A DNA stretch of 64,000 nucleotides from Methylopila henanensis (GTDB lineage Bacteria > Pseudomonadota > Alphaproteobacteria > Rhizobiales > Methylopilaceae). The stretch lies in the NCBI RefSeq assembly GCF_042681025.1, contig NZ_JBHUER010000013.1, positions 62,001 through 126,000 on the forward strand, read 5' to 3'. Below, piece by piece: positions 1 through 7,957 of this stretch (the stretch's first letter is position 1; every line of letters starts with the position of its first letter). Below the pieces are notes generated by a model. It was not told the DNA's origin. It did no database searches and saw only the letters and a list, made by a program, of their open reading frames with translations. The position numbers and the translations under genes are program-made.

Positions 1-189
1 CAAGGGCAGGCCGCGGATTTGCAGGTTGGCGCGGTTGGTGAGGTCTATCACGCCCGAGCCCAGCCGCGACGCGAGGCGGGCGATCGCGCGGGCCTGCGCC
101 GCGCTCAGGCGTCCGCCGGGCGCGCGCACCCGCGCCAGCCCGCCGTCCGCCATCTCCGCCATGTGCAGGACGCCCGGACATTCCGCCAT
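1..189 (-). CDS. cobG: Precorrin-3B synthase CobG, N-terminal part (gene runs off left edge)
   Basis: Only the first 63 codons are present. Read on the minus strand from an ATG at 189, the peptide contains ECPGVLH, then a GGLARVRAPGGRL stretch and DLTNRANLQIRG. This is the N-terminal ferredoxin-like half-domain of the sulfite/nitrite reductase fold as found in CobG. CobG makes precorrin-3B in aerobic cobalamin synthesis. The frame is closed upstream by a TGA about 30 codons before the ATG, and no other ATG lies between. A different member of the nitrite/sulfite reductase superfamily cannot be fully excluded because the siroheme-binding cysteines lie outside the window. No cobalamin riboswitch is visible between this gene and the divergent gene at 308. 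Confidence 0.72.
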   Translation of the reverse strand, partial: MAECPGVLHMAEMADGGLARVRAPGGRLSAAQARAIARLASRLGSGVIDLTNRANLQIRGLPL

Positions 190-307
190 CGCGCTGTCGT
201 CGCGCGCGCAGGCCCCGATTGCAAGTCGCGGCGACGGGGCGCGTCGCTCAGGTCGAGGCTTTCGACTAAGGTCGTGGCCTCATCGCCTGACATTCGAGGA
301 GCACCCC

Positions 308-520
308 ATGCCGCCGTCCACGCCTCCCACGCCCGAGACCGCGCAGGGCGCGGCGGCGCTCGGCGGACTGTCCGTCGACCTCGACCGCGCCGCGCGGATC
401 GCGCGCTCGGTCGGCGGCGTGACGGCGGCGGCGGGCGACTTCCAGGACGGCCTCGAGCTCGACGACTCGGTCGTCGGCGCGGTGCTGATCCGGGCCTCCA
501 TCGCGGACGGCGCGCGATGA
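308..520 (+). CDS. Small AtzG-like (DUF4089) partner of the following amidase
   Basis: A 70-residue protein. After a Pro/Thr-rich start it has a short helical core around residues 20-55 (LDRAARIARS, then GDFQDGLELDD). Its size and position match AtzG-like proteins, short helical subunits that bind an AtzE-type amidase in the way GatC binds GatA. The stop codon overlaps the amidase start as ATGA at 517-520, so the two are probably translated together. The ATG at 308 follows GAGGAGCACCCC, which gives a good ribosome-binding site. Family assignment is inferred from size, context and weak sequence resemblance. The substrate of the complex cannot be told from the sequence. Confidence 0.7.
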   Translation: MPPSTPPTPETAQGAAALGGLSVDLDRAARIARSVGGVTAAAGDFQDGLELDDSVVGAVLIRASIADGAR

Positions 521-1896
521 GCGATCCCGCCCTGCTCTCGCTCGGCGAGGCCGCCGCCGCGATCCGCGCCCGCAAGCTGTCGTCGCGCGAGGCGACCGAG
601 GCGCTGATCGCGCGCATCCGGCGCTGGCAGCCGGTCGTCAACGCCTTCCTGCCGCTGGACGAGGAGGCGGCGCTCGCGCGCGCCGACGCCGCCGACGCCT
701 CGGAGCCGGCCGGCCCGCTCCACGGCGTGCCGCTCGCCCACAAGGACATGTTCTACGAGGCGGGCAAGGTCTCCACCTGCGGCTCGGCGCTGCGCCGGGA
801 CTGGGTCGCGCCCGAGACCGCGACCGTGCTGGAGCGTCTGTCGGGCGCGGGCGCCTTCCGTCTCGGCGCGCTGCAGATGGTCGAGTTCGCCTATGGCGTC
901 ACCGGCCACAATTCGCATTACGGCCACTGCCGCAACCCGTGGAACCCGGCGCATGTCACCGGCGGCTCGTCGTCGGGCTCCGGCGTCGCGGTGGCGGCCG
1001 GGCTGACCTTCGCGGCGCTCGGCTCGGACACCGGCGGCTCGGTGCGGCTGCCGGCGCATTTCTGCGGCGTCACGGGGCTCAAGACCACCTTCGGCCTCGT
1101 CAGCCGCGCCGGCTGCATGCCGCTGTCGCACAGCCTCGACACGATCGGCCCGCTGGCGCGCTCGGCCGAGGACCTGCGCCTGCTCATGCCGATCCTCGCG
1201 GGTCCCGATCCGCGCGATCCCGAGACCGGGGGGCGGTGGACGCCCGACCCGCGCGCCGCCTCCGAGATGACGATCGGCGTGCCGAAGGCGTTCTATGTGG
1301 ACGGCCTCGAGCCGGACGTCGCCCGCGCGTTCGAGGCCGCCATCGCGGCCTTCCGGTCCGAAGGCGTGCGGATCGTCGAGGTGGACCTGCCGGACCAGGC
1401 GCGCATCGCCGGCGCCGCGCTGATCGTGCTGGCCTCCGAGGCCGCCGCGCTCCACCGCAACGGCCTGCGGCGGAGCCCCGAGCTTTACGGCGACCAGACG
1501 CGGGCGCGCCTCGAGAACGGCTTCGGCTATTCGGCGGTGCAGTATGTGGACGCCCTGCGGTTCCGCGGCCCCGCCCTCGCGGCGCAGCTCACCGCCATGG
1601 CGGCCTGCGACGCGGTGGTCACCCCGACCGCGCGCTTCGCGGCGCCGACGATCGCCGAGACCGACGTCGGCGACCGGGTCGACCCGATCATCGCGGCGGT
1701 CTCCACCTTCATGCGCGGCGTGAACTATCTCGGCCTGCCGTCGCTCGCGATCCCCGCCGGGTTCTCCGACGCCGGGCTGCCGATCGGCGTCCAGCTCATC
1801 GGCCGGCCTTACGGCGACGACGCGCTGCTGACGCTCGGCGCGGCGTTCCAGGGCGCGACCGATCATCACCTGAAGCGGCCGCCCGAGCCGGCCTGA
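517..1896 (+). CDS. AtzE-family amidase (amidase-signature enzyme)
   Basis: A 459-residue amidase-signature hydrolase. The Ser-cisSer-Lys triad is visible: Lys76 in VPLAHKD, the GGSSSGSG loop at about 149-156 (cis-Ser151) and the nucleophile Ser175 in SDTGGSVRLP. The close relatives are AtzE (1-carboxybiuret hydrolase) and GatA. The start ATG overlaps the stop of the AtzG-like gene, which favours an AtzE-type two-subunit enzyme over a tRNA amidotransferase, and a separate true gatA lies at 57743. Plausible substrates are carbamoyl-urea compounds or other small amides, but this is inference from the family only. The cytoplasm is the expected location because there is no signal peptide. Confidence 0.85.
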   Translation: MSDPALLSLGEAAAAIRARKLSSREATEALIARIRRWQPVVNAFLPLDEEAALARADAADASEPAGPLHGVPLAHKDMFYEAGKVSTCGSALRRDWVAPETATVLERLSGAGAFRLGALQMVEFAYGVTGHNSHYGHCRNPWNPAHVTGGSSSGSGVAVAAGLTFAALGSDTGGSVRLPAHFCGVTGLKTTFGLVSRAGCMPLSHSLDTIGPLARSAEDLRLLMPILAGPDPRDPETGGRWTPDPRAASEMTIGVPKAFYVDGLEPDVARAFEAAIAAFRSEGVRIVEVDLPDQARIAGAALIVLASEAAALHRNGLRRSPELYGDQTRARLENGFGYSAVQYVDALRFRGPALAAQLTAMAACDAVVTPTARFAAPTIAETDVGDRVDPIIAAVSTFMRGVNYLGLPSLAIPAGFSDAGLPIGVQLIGRPYGDDALLTLGAAFQGATDHHLKRPPEPA

Positions 1897-1917
1897 CTCG
1901 AAACTGCGCGATCCGCG

Positions 1918-1942
1918 GGAACCGGCGCCGCGCCGCAGCGTT
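1918..1942 (+). promoter_or_regulatory. EcfG-type general stress promoter for the DUF883 gene
   Basis: GGAAC at 1918-1922, then 16 bases, then CGTT at 1939-1942. This matches the consensus of the alphaproteobacterial EcfG sigma factor exactly (GGAAC-N16/17-CGTT). Transcription would start near 1949, about 50 bases before the ATG at 2000. The match is seen directly. Use of the site in the cell is inferred. Confidence 0.7.
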
Positions 1943-1999
1943 GTACGGCGTGAAAGCGGGTTTTCCGCTCGTCGAAACAGTTTCAAGAGGTTTCAGGTC

Positions 2000-2389
2000 A
2001 TGGCCGATCGGAGAGTGAGCAACCTCGCCGGAGACGCGGGCGACCAGCTCGCCGCGCTTCGCGACACCATCGCCGATCTCAGCGATCGCGTGTCGACGCT
2101 CGCCGCGGAGCGGGCCCGCACCGCCCGCAAGAGCGCCCGCGCGGCCGCCAAGTCGTTCGGGTCCGGCTCGCACACCCTGTACGACGACGGCGTCGAGGCG
2201 CTGCAGGATGCGGCCGACACCGCGGTCTATTACGGCCGCCGCGCCGGCCGCGTGGTGCAGAGCAATCCCGGCCTCTCGCTCGCGGGCCTCGCGCTCGGCG
2301 TCGGCATCGTGGCCGCGATCGTCTACGCGACCCAGCGCGAAGAGGACCGCCGCTGGTACGAGCGCGGCGGCCGCCGCAGCTGGTTCTGA
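2000..2389 (+). CDS. DUF883/ElaB-YqjD-like membrane-anchored protein
   Basis: A 129-residue protein. Residues 1-55 form an amphipathic, Ala/Arg-rich helix (likely coiled coil), and a single hydrophobic segment follows at about 90-110 (LSLAGLALGVGIVAAIVYA), ending in a short basic tail RRWYERGGRRSWF. This is the layout of DUF883 proteins such as E. coli ElaB and YqjD, which are anchored in the inner membrane by the C-terminal helix and are stress or stationary-phase induced. Here an EcfG-type promoter sits just upstream at 1918-1942, which fits stress control. The start ATG follows AGAGG. The downstream end meets a sequence gap at 2415. Confidence 0.75.
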   Translation: MADRRVSNLAGDAGDQLAALRDTIADLSDRVSTLAAERARTARKSARAAAKSFGSGSHTLYDDGVEALQDAADTAVYYGRRAGRVVQSNPGLSLAGLALGVGIVAAIVYATQREEDRRWYERGGRRSWF

Positions 2390-2403
2390 CCGACGGCCTA
2401 GCA

Positions 2404-2452
2404 GGCGTTTGAAANNNNNNNNNNNNNNNNNCGGACGCCGCCTTTTTGTTTT
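2404..2452 (+). terminator. Probable terminator interrupted by an assembly gap
   Basis: GGCGT at 2404-2408 can pair with ACGCC at 2435-2439, and T5 follows at 2443-2447 with a further T4 at 2449-2452. Between the arms 17 bases are N (2415-2431). The layout suggests a hairpin terminator after the DUF883 gene whose loop could not be sequenced or assembled. The full stem cannot be checked. Confidence 0.4.
2415..2431. other. Run of 17 undetermined bases (N)
   Basis: Seventeen consecutive N bases between the DUF883 stop codon and a T-rich stretch. This is an assembly or base-calling gap. The true length may differ from 17. Confidence 0.99.
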
Positions 2453-2508
2453 GCGCGAGAGGGTCTGTCGCCACGCCTACCGTCTATGCGTCGCCCTATC
2501 CGCTCGTC

Positions 2509-2588
2509 GTCCTCCGGCTGGACCGGAGGACCCATCGCGGGCGCCGAACTCCGCGCCGGACATGGATGGTCCGGTCAAGCCGGACCAT
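2509..2588. repeat. Two intergenic palindromes of equal geometry
   Basis: Two perfect hairpins lie between the sequence gap and moxR. The first, 2509-2531, has 9-base arms GTCCTCCGG and CCGGAGGAC with a 5-base loop. The second, 2566-2588, has arms ATGGTCCGG and CCGGACCAT, again with a 5-base loop. They are 34 bases apart. No T tract follows either one. The shape is that of the REP-like extragenic palindromes common in alphaproteobacteria. The rest of the stretch between about 2450 and 2632 holds no recognisable gene. Confidence 0.65.
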
Positions 2589-2632
2589 GACGGCGAAACC
2601 GTCGTCGCGACGCCGCCACGACGTTCGCTCGC

Positions 2633-3478
<846 letters not shown>

Positions 3479-3739
3479 CGCCTGACGGATCTCCTCAAGG
3501 GGGGCGCTGACGCGCCGGAGCGATCAGCCATAAGGCGTCCGGCGCGCCGACAGAAGGCCGCCGATCGCCGCGCAGGCTTGCGGGCGCGCAGGACAGCGCG
3601 ATCAGATTAGACGAATTCTATATTTCGCGACGTCGCGCCAAATCTGCGCAGGCGGGCGCAAAGGACTTACCAACCATGGCGCGATTGGTGTAGAGCGGCG
3701 CTCACGCGCCCAGCCTCATCTCACGAAGAGCGTTCAGTC

Positions 3740-4387
3740 ATGGTTCCGTTCCGCGCCGCCGTCCTTCTCGCCGCCGCCGTGGCCTTCGCCGGGGGCGCGC
3801 TCGCCCAGCAGCCGACGGCCGAGGAGATGAAGGCCGCGACCGATCGGCTGCGCCAGAACGACAAGCCGCGCCCGTCCGCCCCCGCGGCGAACGGTCCGAA
3901 GGCCGAGACCCCGGCGCCCGCCGGCGCCGCCGCGACCCTGCCGAACGGCGCCGCCTCGATCAACGAGGTCTATGGCGACTGGACCGTGGACTGCCGGGTC
4001 GCGGAGAATCGCAAGACCTGCCTGCTGTCGCAGGCCCAGGGCGACAACCAGACCGGCCGGCGGACCTTCGCGATCGAGCTGCGCGCGCCCGCGAACGGCG
4101 CGTCCGAGGGCGCCGTGCTGATGCCGTTCGGCCTCCGGCTCGACAACGGCGCGGTGCTCACCCTCGACGACAAGGATTTCGGCGCCGGGCTGCGCTTCTC
4201 CACCTGCGTGCCGCAGGGCTGCATCCTGCCGGTGTCGTTCCCGACCGCCGCGACCGACGCTCTCAAGAAGGGCACGCGGCTCGTGGTCGCCTCGCTGAAC
4301 CAGTCGGACGGTCGGGTGACGAGCTTCAACGTGTCGCTGAACGGCTTCGCCGCGGCGCTCGACCGCATGTCGCAGCTCGCGAACTGA
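3740..4387 (+). CDS. ialB: Secreted IalB-family protein
   Basis: A 215-residue precursor with a clear signal peptide (residues 1-22, ending ALAQQ). A Pro/Ala-rich linker reaches to about residue 70, and the IalB domain follows. Typical marks are YGDWTVDC near the domain start, a second Cys in RKTCLLSQ, and the paired cysteines of FSTCVPQGC, so two disulfides are likely in the periplasm. IalB was named from Bartonella, where it affects red-cell invasion, but homologues are widespread in free-living Hyphomicrobiales and no virulence role should be read from it. The gene is convergent with sfsA, with only 17 bases between them. Confidence 0.85.
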   Translation: MVPFRAAVLLAAAVAFAGGALAQQPTAEEMKAATDRLRQNDKPRPSAPAANGPKAETPAPAGAAATLPNGAASINEVYGDWTVDCRVAENRKTCLLSQAQGDNQTGRRTFAIELRAPANGASEGAVLMPFGLRLDNGAVLTLDDKDFGAGLRFSTCVPQGCILPVSFPTAATDALKKGTRLVVASLNQSDGRVTSFNVSLNGFAAALDRMSQLAN

Positions 4388-4404
4388 ACGCCTGACGCTC
4401 CGCT

Positions 4405-5109
4405 TCAGTCGCGAATCGGGATCTCGCGGTCGAGCGTGACGCCTTCCATGGTGACGACGCTCGTCCAGCAATGCGCCTCGACGCCGGCCGCGCGGGCGAG
4501 GTCGAAGGCCGCGCCGTAGGCCGGGTCGATGTCGCGCGCGATCGAGAAGGCCGCTCCCGGCCCCTGCACGATGAACAGCATCGCCGCACGGTCGCCGGCG
4601 CGGACCTGATCTGCGAGCTCCACGAGGTGTTTCGCGCCGCGGGCGGTCACCGCGTCCGGAAACTCGGCGCGGTCGCCGTCGCGCCAGAGATGGACGTTCT
4701 TGATCTCCACGAAGGCGCGCGGCCGGGACGCTGATTCCAGCAGCAGGTCGATGCGGCTGTTGCGGCCGTACTTCACCTCGCGCCGCACGCTGTCGTAGCC
4801 CGCGAAGGCCGGAAGCAGGCCGGCCGCGACCGCTTCGAGCCCGAGCACGTTCGGCACGCCGGTGTCGACGCCGACGAGCCGGGGTGCGCCCGCGATCTCG
4901 ACCTCGACGACCGCCCAGGACCAGGCGAGCAGTCCGCTGGTCTTCGGCCGCAACCAGACCCGCGCGCCGGGCGTGGACAAGCCCAGCATGGAGCCGGAGT
5001 TCGCCACATGGGCGACCACCTCGCGGCCGTCGTCCAGCACGACGTCGGCGAGGAAGCGCTTGTAGCGGCGCACGAGGCGGCCGGGCGTGAGCGGCGCGGA
5101 AAACCGCAT
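4405..5109 (-). CDS. sfsA: SfsA-family DNA/RNA nuclease-like protein
   Basis: A 234-residue protein with the full SfsA pattern: MRFSAPLTPGRLVRRYKRFLADV at the N-terminus (split by function, OB-like), VAHVANSGSMLGL, YGRNSRIDLLLE and FVEIKNVHL in the PD-(D/E)XK-like core. It has the same length as E. coli SfsA (sugar fermentation stimulation protein A). The biochemical role is uncertain. The family is predicted to be a nuclease. The start ATG at 5109 gives the canonical N-terminus. The frame stays open far upstream over cinA on the other strand, and that extension is spurious. Confidence 0.9.
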   Translation of the reverse strand: MRFSAPLTPGRLVRRYKRFLADVVLDDGREVVAHVANSGSMLGLSTPGARVWLRPKTSGLLAWSWAVVEVEIAGAPRLVGVDTGVPNVLGLEAVAAGLLPAFAGYDSVRREVKYGRNSRIDLLLESASRPRAFVEIKNVHLWRDGDRAEFPDAVTARGAKHLVELADQVRAGDRAAMLFIVQGPGAAFSIARDIDPAYGAAFDLARAAGVEAHCWTSVVTMEGVTLDREIPIRD

Positions 5110-5226
5110 GGGTCGAGCTTCTCCGGGATGAGGCCGCCGGGCCGGCTTGCCCAGGCGCAGCGGCTCTTCTAAATCGGGCGGAGCCTTCATGTCCCCATCC
5201 CCTATGTTGTCCTTGGAGTTTCCGCC

Positions 5227-5964
5227 GTGCCGGAGTCCACGCCCCCGTCCACCGCCGCCGTGCTCGTGATCGGCGACGAGGTGCTGTCGGGGCGCACCAA
5301 GGACACCAACAGCGGCTACATCGCCGACTACCTGACCGAGATCGGGATCGACCTGAAGGAGATCCGCGTCGTCGCCGACGACGAGGACGCGATCGTGAGC
5401 GCGGTCAACGCGCTGCGCGCGTCCTGGACCTATGTCTTCACCACCGGGGGCATCGGCCCGACCCATGACGACATCACCGCCGATTCGATCGCGAAGGCGT
5501 TCGGCGTCGGGATCGATGTCGATCCGCGCGCGGTCGCCATGCTGCGCGAGCGGTTTCCGAACCCCGCCGATCTCAACGAGGGCCGGATGCGGATGACGCG
5601 CATCCCGTTCGGCGCCGACCTGATCGCGAACGTGGTCTCCAAAGCGCCCGGCTTCCGGCTCGGCAACGTGTTCGTCATGGCGGGCGTGCCCTCGATCATG
5701 CGCGCCATGATGGACGTGGTGGGGCCGCAGCTCGCGCCGGGCGTCCGCATGCTGAGCGAGAGCGTGCGCGCCGACGCCAAGGAAGGCGACATCGCGACCC
5801 CGCTCGCCGCCGTCCAGAAGGCGCATCCGGGCGTCGCGATCGGCAGCTACCCGTTCATGGACGACCAGGGCTTCAACACCAATGTGGTGCTGCGCTCGCG
5901 CGACTCGGAGGCGCTCGCCGCCGCGAAAGCCGCGGTCGAAGAGATGCTCGCGGGCCTGCGCTGA
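5227..5964 (+). CDS. CinA-type molybdopterin-binding domain protein
   Basis: A 245-residue protein with the MoCF/MogA-like fold shared by CinA N-terminal domains: VLVIGDEVLSGRTKDTN near the start and the ligand loop FTTGGIGPTHDDIT at about 74-87. The C-terminal nicotinamide-nucleotide amidase domain of full CinA (about 400 residues) is missing, so this is the short form seen in many alphaproteobacteria. It is probably a nucleotide pyrophosphatase-like enzyme. The 117-base gap to sfsA is a shared divergent promoter region. Confidence 0.85.
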   Translation: MPESTPPSTAAVLVIGDEVLSGRTKDTNSGYIADYLTEIGIDLKEIRVVADDEDAIVSAVNALRASWTYVFTTGGIGPTHDDITADSIAKAFGVGIDVDPRAVAMLRERFPNPADLNEGRMRMTRIPFGADLIANVVSKAPGFRLGNVFVMAGVPSIMRAMMDVVGPQLAPGVRMLSESVRADAKEGDIATPLAAVQKAHPGVAIGSYPFMDDQGFNTNVVLRSRDSEALAAAKAAVEEMLAGLR

Positions 5965-5998
5965 TCGCGGCCCGACCGTTTTTTCCCCGGAGGTTCGA

Positions 5999-6523
5999 AT
6001 GATGGCCGACGCCCGCGCCGACAAGGCGTTTCCCGTGTCGTGGGACCAGTTTCACCGCGACGCGCGGGCGCTCGCCTGGCGGCTCGCCGGCGAGGCGCGC
6101 GCGACCGGCGGCTTCGACGCCATCGTCGCCATCACCCGCGGCGGGCTGGTGCCGGCCGCGATCGTCGCCCGCGAGCTCGACATCCGCCTGATCGAGACGG
6201 TCTGCGTCGCGAGCTACCACGACTACAAGACGCAGGGCGGGCTGCAGGTGCTGAAGGGCGTCGAGGAGCGCGTCGCGAACATCCGCGGCGGAGAGGGCGC
6301 CGGCGTGCTGATCGTCGACGACCTCGTCGACACCGGCGGCACCGCCAAGGTGGTGCGCGCCATGCTGCCCAAGGCGCATTTCGCCACCGTCTACGCCAAG
6401 CCGATGGGGCGGCCGCTGGTCGACACCTTCGTCACCGAGGTGAGCCAGGACACCTGGATCTACTTCCCCTGGGACATGGGCCTGAGCTTCCAGCCGCCGA
6501 TCCGCGACGGCGCGCCGGGCTGA
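5999..6523 (+). CDS. gpt: Xanthine phosphoribosyltransferase
   Basis: A 174-residue type I phosphoribosyltransferase. It shows the PRPP-binding motif VLIVDDLVDTGGT at about 101-113, AITRGGLVPA near residue 43, and the C-terminal DTWIYFPWDMG typical of Gpt (xanthine/guanine salvage). Two in-frame ATGs are adjacent (5999 and 6002). GGAGG lies at 5989-5993, so the second ATG has the better spacing (8 bases) and may be the true start. The gene follows cinA by 34 bases and could be cotranscribed. Confidence 0.9.
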   Translation: MMADARADKAFPVSWDQFHRDARALAWRLAGEARATGGFDAIVAITRGGLVPAAIVARELDIRLIETVCVASYHDYKTQGGLQVLKGVEERVANIRGGEGAGVLIVDDLVDTGGTAKVVRAMLPKAHFATVYAKPMGRPLVDTFVTEVSQDTWIYFPWDMGLSFQPPIRDGAPG

Positions 6524-6684
6524 GATCGCGACCGACGAGGATATCCGTCAATTGTGAAGGACTGGTTTCGGAGTTATGCGAAAGTCGCATGCCTCCGGCG
6601 ACCAGATCGCGCATTGTGCAGCGCGGCATCGGGACTACATTCATCTCGTGAACCCAAGGGGTTCCAAACGAACTGGAGATGAAC

Positions 6685-6897
6685 GTGGCTCGCAATCTGT
6701 CCGTCGCGATGGGCCGTCCCCTGCCGGCTTTTCGCATCCGCAACATCGTTCGCGACGTGGTCGAGACCATTGGTCTCGTGGTCGCCGCCGGACGCGTCGC
6801 CTCCGCCATGGAGTCGCGCCGCACCCCGGAGCAGAACGATCTCGAGCGGCTCGGCCTTGGCGACGTCGCCGAAATGAAGTCGCCCTACCGGGCCTGA
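6685..6897 (+). CDS. Small protein of unknown function (70 residues)
   Basis: No family recognised. The protein has an amphipathic N-terminal half with a mildly hydrophobic stretch (IVRDVVETIGLVVAAGRVASA) followed by a charged tail ending LGDVAEMKSPYRA. An ATG at 6679 is in frame, but GGAG directly touches it. The GTG at 6685 has GGAG six bases upstream and is the better start. A strong terminator follows at 6933-6961, supporting a separate small transcript. Upstream there is a 6+6 inverted repeat (ATGCGA/TCGCAT, 6576-6590). Confidence 0.6.
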   Translation: MARNLSVAMGRPLPAFRIRNIVRDVVETIGLVVAAGRVASAMESRRTPEQNDLERLGLGDVAEMKSPYRA

Positions 6898-6932
6898 CGA
6901 AGCCACGAGGCTTCGCCGACCTGAACGAGACG

Positions 6933-6961
6933 AGCGCGTCGCTTGTGCGGCGCGCTTTTTT
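6933..6961 (+). terminator. Rho-independent terminator
   Basis: Ten-base stem AGCGCGTCGC / GCGGCGCGCT (one T-G wobble) with loop TTGT, followed by T5. It ends the small gene at 6685 and insulates it from tRNA-Leu. Confidence 0.85.
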
Positions 6962-6985
6962 CGTGCCATGCCTCCGGCGCCGCGT

Positions 6986-7070
6986 GCGGACGTGGCGAAA
7001 CCGGTAGACGCACGAGACTTAAAATCTTGCGCCGCAAGGCATGCGGGTTCGAGTCCCGCCGTCCGCACCA
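6986..7070 (+). tRNA. tRNA-Leu (anticodon TAA)
   Basis: Acceptor GCGGACG pairs with CGTCCGC and is followed by ACCA. The T arm carries GGTTCGAGTCC, the D arm GGTAGACGC, and the anticodon loop CTTAAAA gives anticodon TAA. A long variable arm is present, as expected of a class II leucine tRNA. CCA is encoded. The length is 85 bases. Confidence 0.97.
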
Positions 7071-7091
7071 GCTGTTTTCCGATCGTCCCCG

Positions 7092-7514
7092 TCAGCGCGC
7101 TCCGGCGGCCGGATCGACCACGTCGCCGTCTTCCTTGACGAAGGCGCCGGGCAGGGGCGCCGGCAGGATCTCCAGCACGCGCTCCGACGGCCGGCACAGC
7201 CGCGCGCCCCGCGCGGTGAAGACGAAGGGGCGGTTGATCAGGATTGGGTGCGCCAGCATCGCGTCCAGCAACTCGGCGTCGGAGCGGTCGGGTGCGCCGA
7301 GGCCGAGCTCGTCGAAGATCCCCTGTTTCGAGCGGATCGCCTCGCGGACCGTCAGGCCGGCGTCGGCGATCGCGCGTTCGAGTTCGGACCGCGTCGGCGG
7401 CGTCCGAAGGTATTCCACGACGACCGGCTCGACGCCCGACGCCCGGATCATCGCGAGCGTGTTGCGCGAGGTCCCGCAGGCGGGATTATGCCAGATCGTG
7501 ACGGTTTCGTTCAT
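7092..7514 (-). CDS. arsC: ArsC-family arsenate reductase (glutaredoxin type)
   Basis: A 140-residue protein. The catalytic segment HNPACGTSRNTL carries Cys13, which attacks arsenate. The family arginines appear in LRTPP and INRPFV. This is the glutathione/glutaredoxin-dependent ArsC type (E. coli R773 length about 141). There is no arsR, arsB or acr3 beside it, so it is either a lone detoxification gene or one of the ArsC-like proteins with another reductase role. It converges on tRNA-Leu. Confidence 0.88.
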   Translation of the reverse strand: MNETVTIWHNPACGTSRNTLAMIRASGVEPVVVEYLRTPPTRSELERAIADAGLTVREAIRSKQGIFDELGLGAPDRSDAELLDAMLAHPILINRPFVFTARGARLCRPSERVLEILPAPLPGAFVKEDGDVVDPAAGAR

Positions 7515-7654
7515 GGGCGCGTTCCCTTGGATGGGGCGCGACCTTACGCGGCCTGTCTCTGCGCGACGAGAGGAGTTGCGCCTGAGGTGACGCGGGCGCT
7601 TGTCATGGGTCGCGGGCGGGCCCAGCCTTTTCCGGCGCCGGGGAGGGCGGACGA

Positions 7655-7870
7655 ATGAGCAAGGATGTGGGGGCCGTCTATGCCCTCGTCGTCGTCATGG
7701 CGTTGGCGATCGGTTTCATCGGCTTCATGGCGGTCTCGATGATCCGGCAGTTTCTGGGCACGGGGTCGATGATGCGGGGGCCGATCACGGAGCGGGGCGC
7801 CGGCGAGTCCGAGGATCCGATCGGCATGCGCGGCTATGACGCCGACGGCGAGGCAGGGCGCCACGACTGA
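7655..7870 (+). CDS. Small single-pass membrane protein, unknown
   Basis: A 71-residue protein with one clear transmembrane segment (about residues 7-30: AVYALVVVMALAIGFIGFMAVSMI) and a polar, acidic C-terminal tail with several glycines. No family recognised. The ATG is preceded by GGGGAGGG at good spacing. It lies directly upstream of the two esterase genes in the same direction, 87 bases before the first. Confidence 0.6.
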   Translation: MSKDVGAVYALVVVMALAIGFIGFMAVSMIRQFLGTGSMMRGPITERGAGESEDPIGMRGYDADGEAGRHD

Positions 7871-7957
7871 ACGGCGTGCACGAAGTTCTGTGCGGAAAAT
7901 CGTCAGCGCCTCCCTATGTTGCCGTCGAGACCGTCGCTCACGCTGTCCCGGGCCCGT

